NCBI RefSeq assembly: GCF_030246885.1
Contig: NZ_CP126739.1
Coordinates: 2,976,001 to 3,040,000 of the forward strand
Source: Microbacterium sp. zg-B185
GTDB taxonomy: Bacteria; Actinomycetota; Actinomycetes; Actinomycetales; Microbacteriaceae
Direction of reading: 5' to 3'
DNA: 64,000 bases
The notes under the pieces are model-generated. The model was not told the DNA's origin, did no database searches, and saw only the letters and a list, made by a program, of their open reading frames with translations. A program made the position numbers and the translations under genes. Position 1 is the first letter of the stretch. Each line of letters begins with the position of its first letter. Below, piece after piece: positions 63,304 to 64,000 of the stretch.

Positions 63304-64000
63304 ATGACTGGGGCTCGAGAGCCCGTGATCCGCACGCCCGACCAGCGGATCCGGGTGTTCGTGAGTTCGACCCTGCGCGAACTCGCCGAGGAACGCCGCG
63401 CCGTCCGCGCCGCGATCGAACGCATGCAGCTGGCTCCGGTCATGTTCGAGCTCGGCGCCCGCCCGCACCCGCCCCGAGAGCTCTACCGCTCCTACCTGGC
63501 CCAGAGCGACGTCTTCATCGGCATCTACGCCGACAGCTACGGCTGGATCGCCCCCGACGAGCAGATCTCCGGACTCGAAGACGAATACACCCTGGCCCCC
63601 CGCCAGATGCCCAAACTCATCTACATCAAAAGGAGCGATCGCCGCGAGCCGCGTCTGCGCGACCTCATCACCCGCATCCAGATCGACGACACCGCCGCCT
63701 ACCTCCCCTTCGACTCCCCGGAACAGCTCGGCACCCAGGTCAGCGCCGATCTGGCCACGCTGCTGGCGGAACGGTTCGACGAGTCCCGCGCGCTCGCGGC
63801 GCCGCTGGAGTCGGATGCCGCGACCTCGCTGATCGCCCGGGTGCCTGCCCCGTACACCACGACGATCGGCCGCGAGCGTGAGATCGCCGAGGTCCGCGAG
63901 CTGCTCTCCCGCGGCACCGACCGCGTGATCAGCCTGATCGGCCCGGGCGGCATCGGCAAGAGCCGCCTGGCCATCGAGGTCGCACTCGCCGCCCGCGGGC
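63304..64000 (+). CDS. DUF4062 domain / STAND NTPase (partial, 3' end beyond window)
   Basis: The visible 232 residues start at ATG 63304. A DUF4062 domain (residues 15-160) opens with RIRVFVSSTLRELAEERRAV, then QSDVFIGIYADSYGWIAPDE, IYIKR and PFDSPEQLG. After an Ala-rich linker comes PYTTTIGREREIAEVREL and the P-loop SLIGPGGIGKSRLA at about 214-227, the beginning of an NTPase of the AAA/STAND class. C-terminal sensor repeats (TPR, WD or LRR) are usual in this layout but lie outside. A perfect GGGCT/AGCCC hairpin covers codons 3-7. The base use matches the host. Possible roles are signal-sensing regulator or abortive-infection-type defence; the sequence does not decide. Confidence 0.85.
   Translation, partial: MTGAREPVIRTPDQRIRVFVSSTLRELAEERRAVRAAIERMQLAPVMFELGARPHPPRELYRSYLAQSDVFIGIYADSYGWIAPDEQISGLEDEYTLAPRQMPKLIYIKRSDRREPRLRDLITRIQIDDTAAYLPFDSPEQLGTQVSADLATLLAERFDESRALAAPLESDAATSLIARVPAPYTTTIGREREIAEVRELLSRGTDRVISLIGPGGIGKSRLAIEVALAARG

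Overview
The window is a high-GC actinobacterial chromosome segment, most likely from a Microbacteriaceae member close to Microbacterium. The evidence is the very high GC content, GTG or TTG starts on many highly expressed genes, Ala/Lys/Glu-rich tails on ribosomal proteins, a Cys-type L36, and dispersed palindromes of a kind familiar from this family. Almost everything lies on the minus strand. I saw no tRNA, rRNA, CRISPR array, insertion sequence or phage gene.

Layout, left to right. (1) 1-5551: accessory genes: a VanZ-like protein cut by the left edge, an OafA-type acyltransferase with an SGNH domain, a tandem-GNAT acetyltransferase, and an AbiEi/DUF559 protein flanked by 95-bp inverted-repeat elements. 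(2) 5552-22679: the S10-spc-alpha ribosomal super-operon, read right to left from a promoter near 22700 and a second one before infA: rpsJ-rplC-rplD-rplW-rplB-rpsS-rplV-rpsC-rplP-rpmC-rpsQ-rplN-rplX-rplE-rpsH-rplF-rplR-rpsE-rpmD-rplO-secY-adk-map-dsbA-like-infA-rpmJ-rpsM-rpsK-rpoA-rplQ. rpsN and rpsD are missing from their usual places. (3) 22700-32530: an accessory block between rpsJ and tuf, with a second AbiEi/DUF559-like gene flanked by 22-bp minisatellites, an orphan MT0933-like antitoxin, and a 2624-residue LPXTG surface protein. (4) 32535-37252: the str operon, rpsL-rpsG-fusA-tuf, with a clear promoter and internal hairpins. (5) 37265-51327: a translationally coupled seven-gene envelope-signalling operon (Ser/Thr kinase, giant Ig-like protein, MoxR ATPase, DUF58, transglutaminase-like protein that has lost its catalytic residues, FHA protein, small membrane protein). 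(6) 51484-55132: membrane proteins and lipoproteins of unknown role. (7) 55400-62861: rpoC and rpoB with stacked terminators. (8) 63304 to the right edge: a divergent gene for a DUF4062-STAND NTPase, a candidate defence or signalling protein, cut by the window.

The core genes make the translation and transcription apparatus plus Sec export. The accessory genes sit in three gaps between core operons (rpsJ/tuf, rpsL/rpoC and outside rpoB), so conserved operon boundaries appear to act as insertion points. The most unusual signals are the repeat families: GCTGCCGA-core minisatellites, 95-bp inverted elements around DUF559-type genes, and five copies of a dispersed palindrome, two of which lie exactly where rpsN and rpsD are absent.
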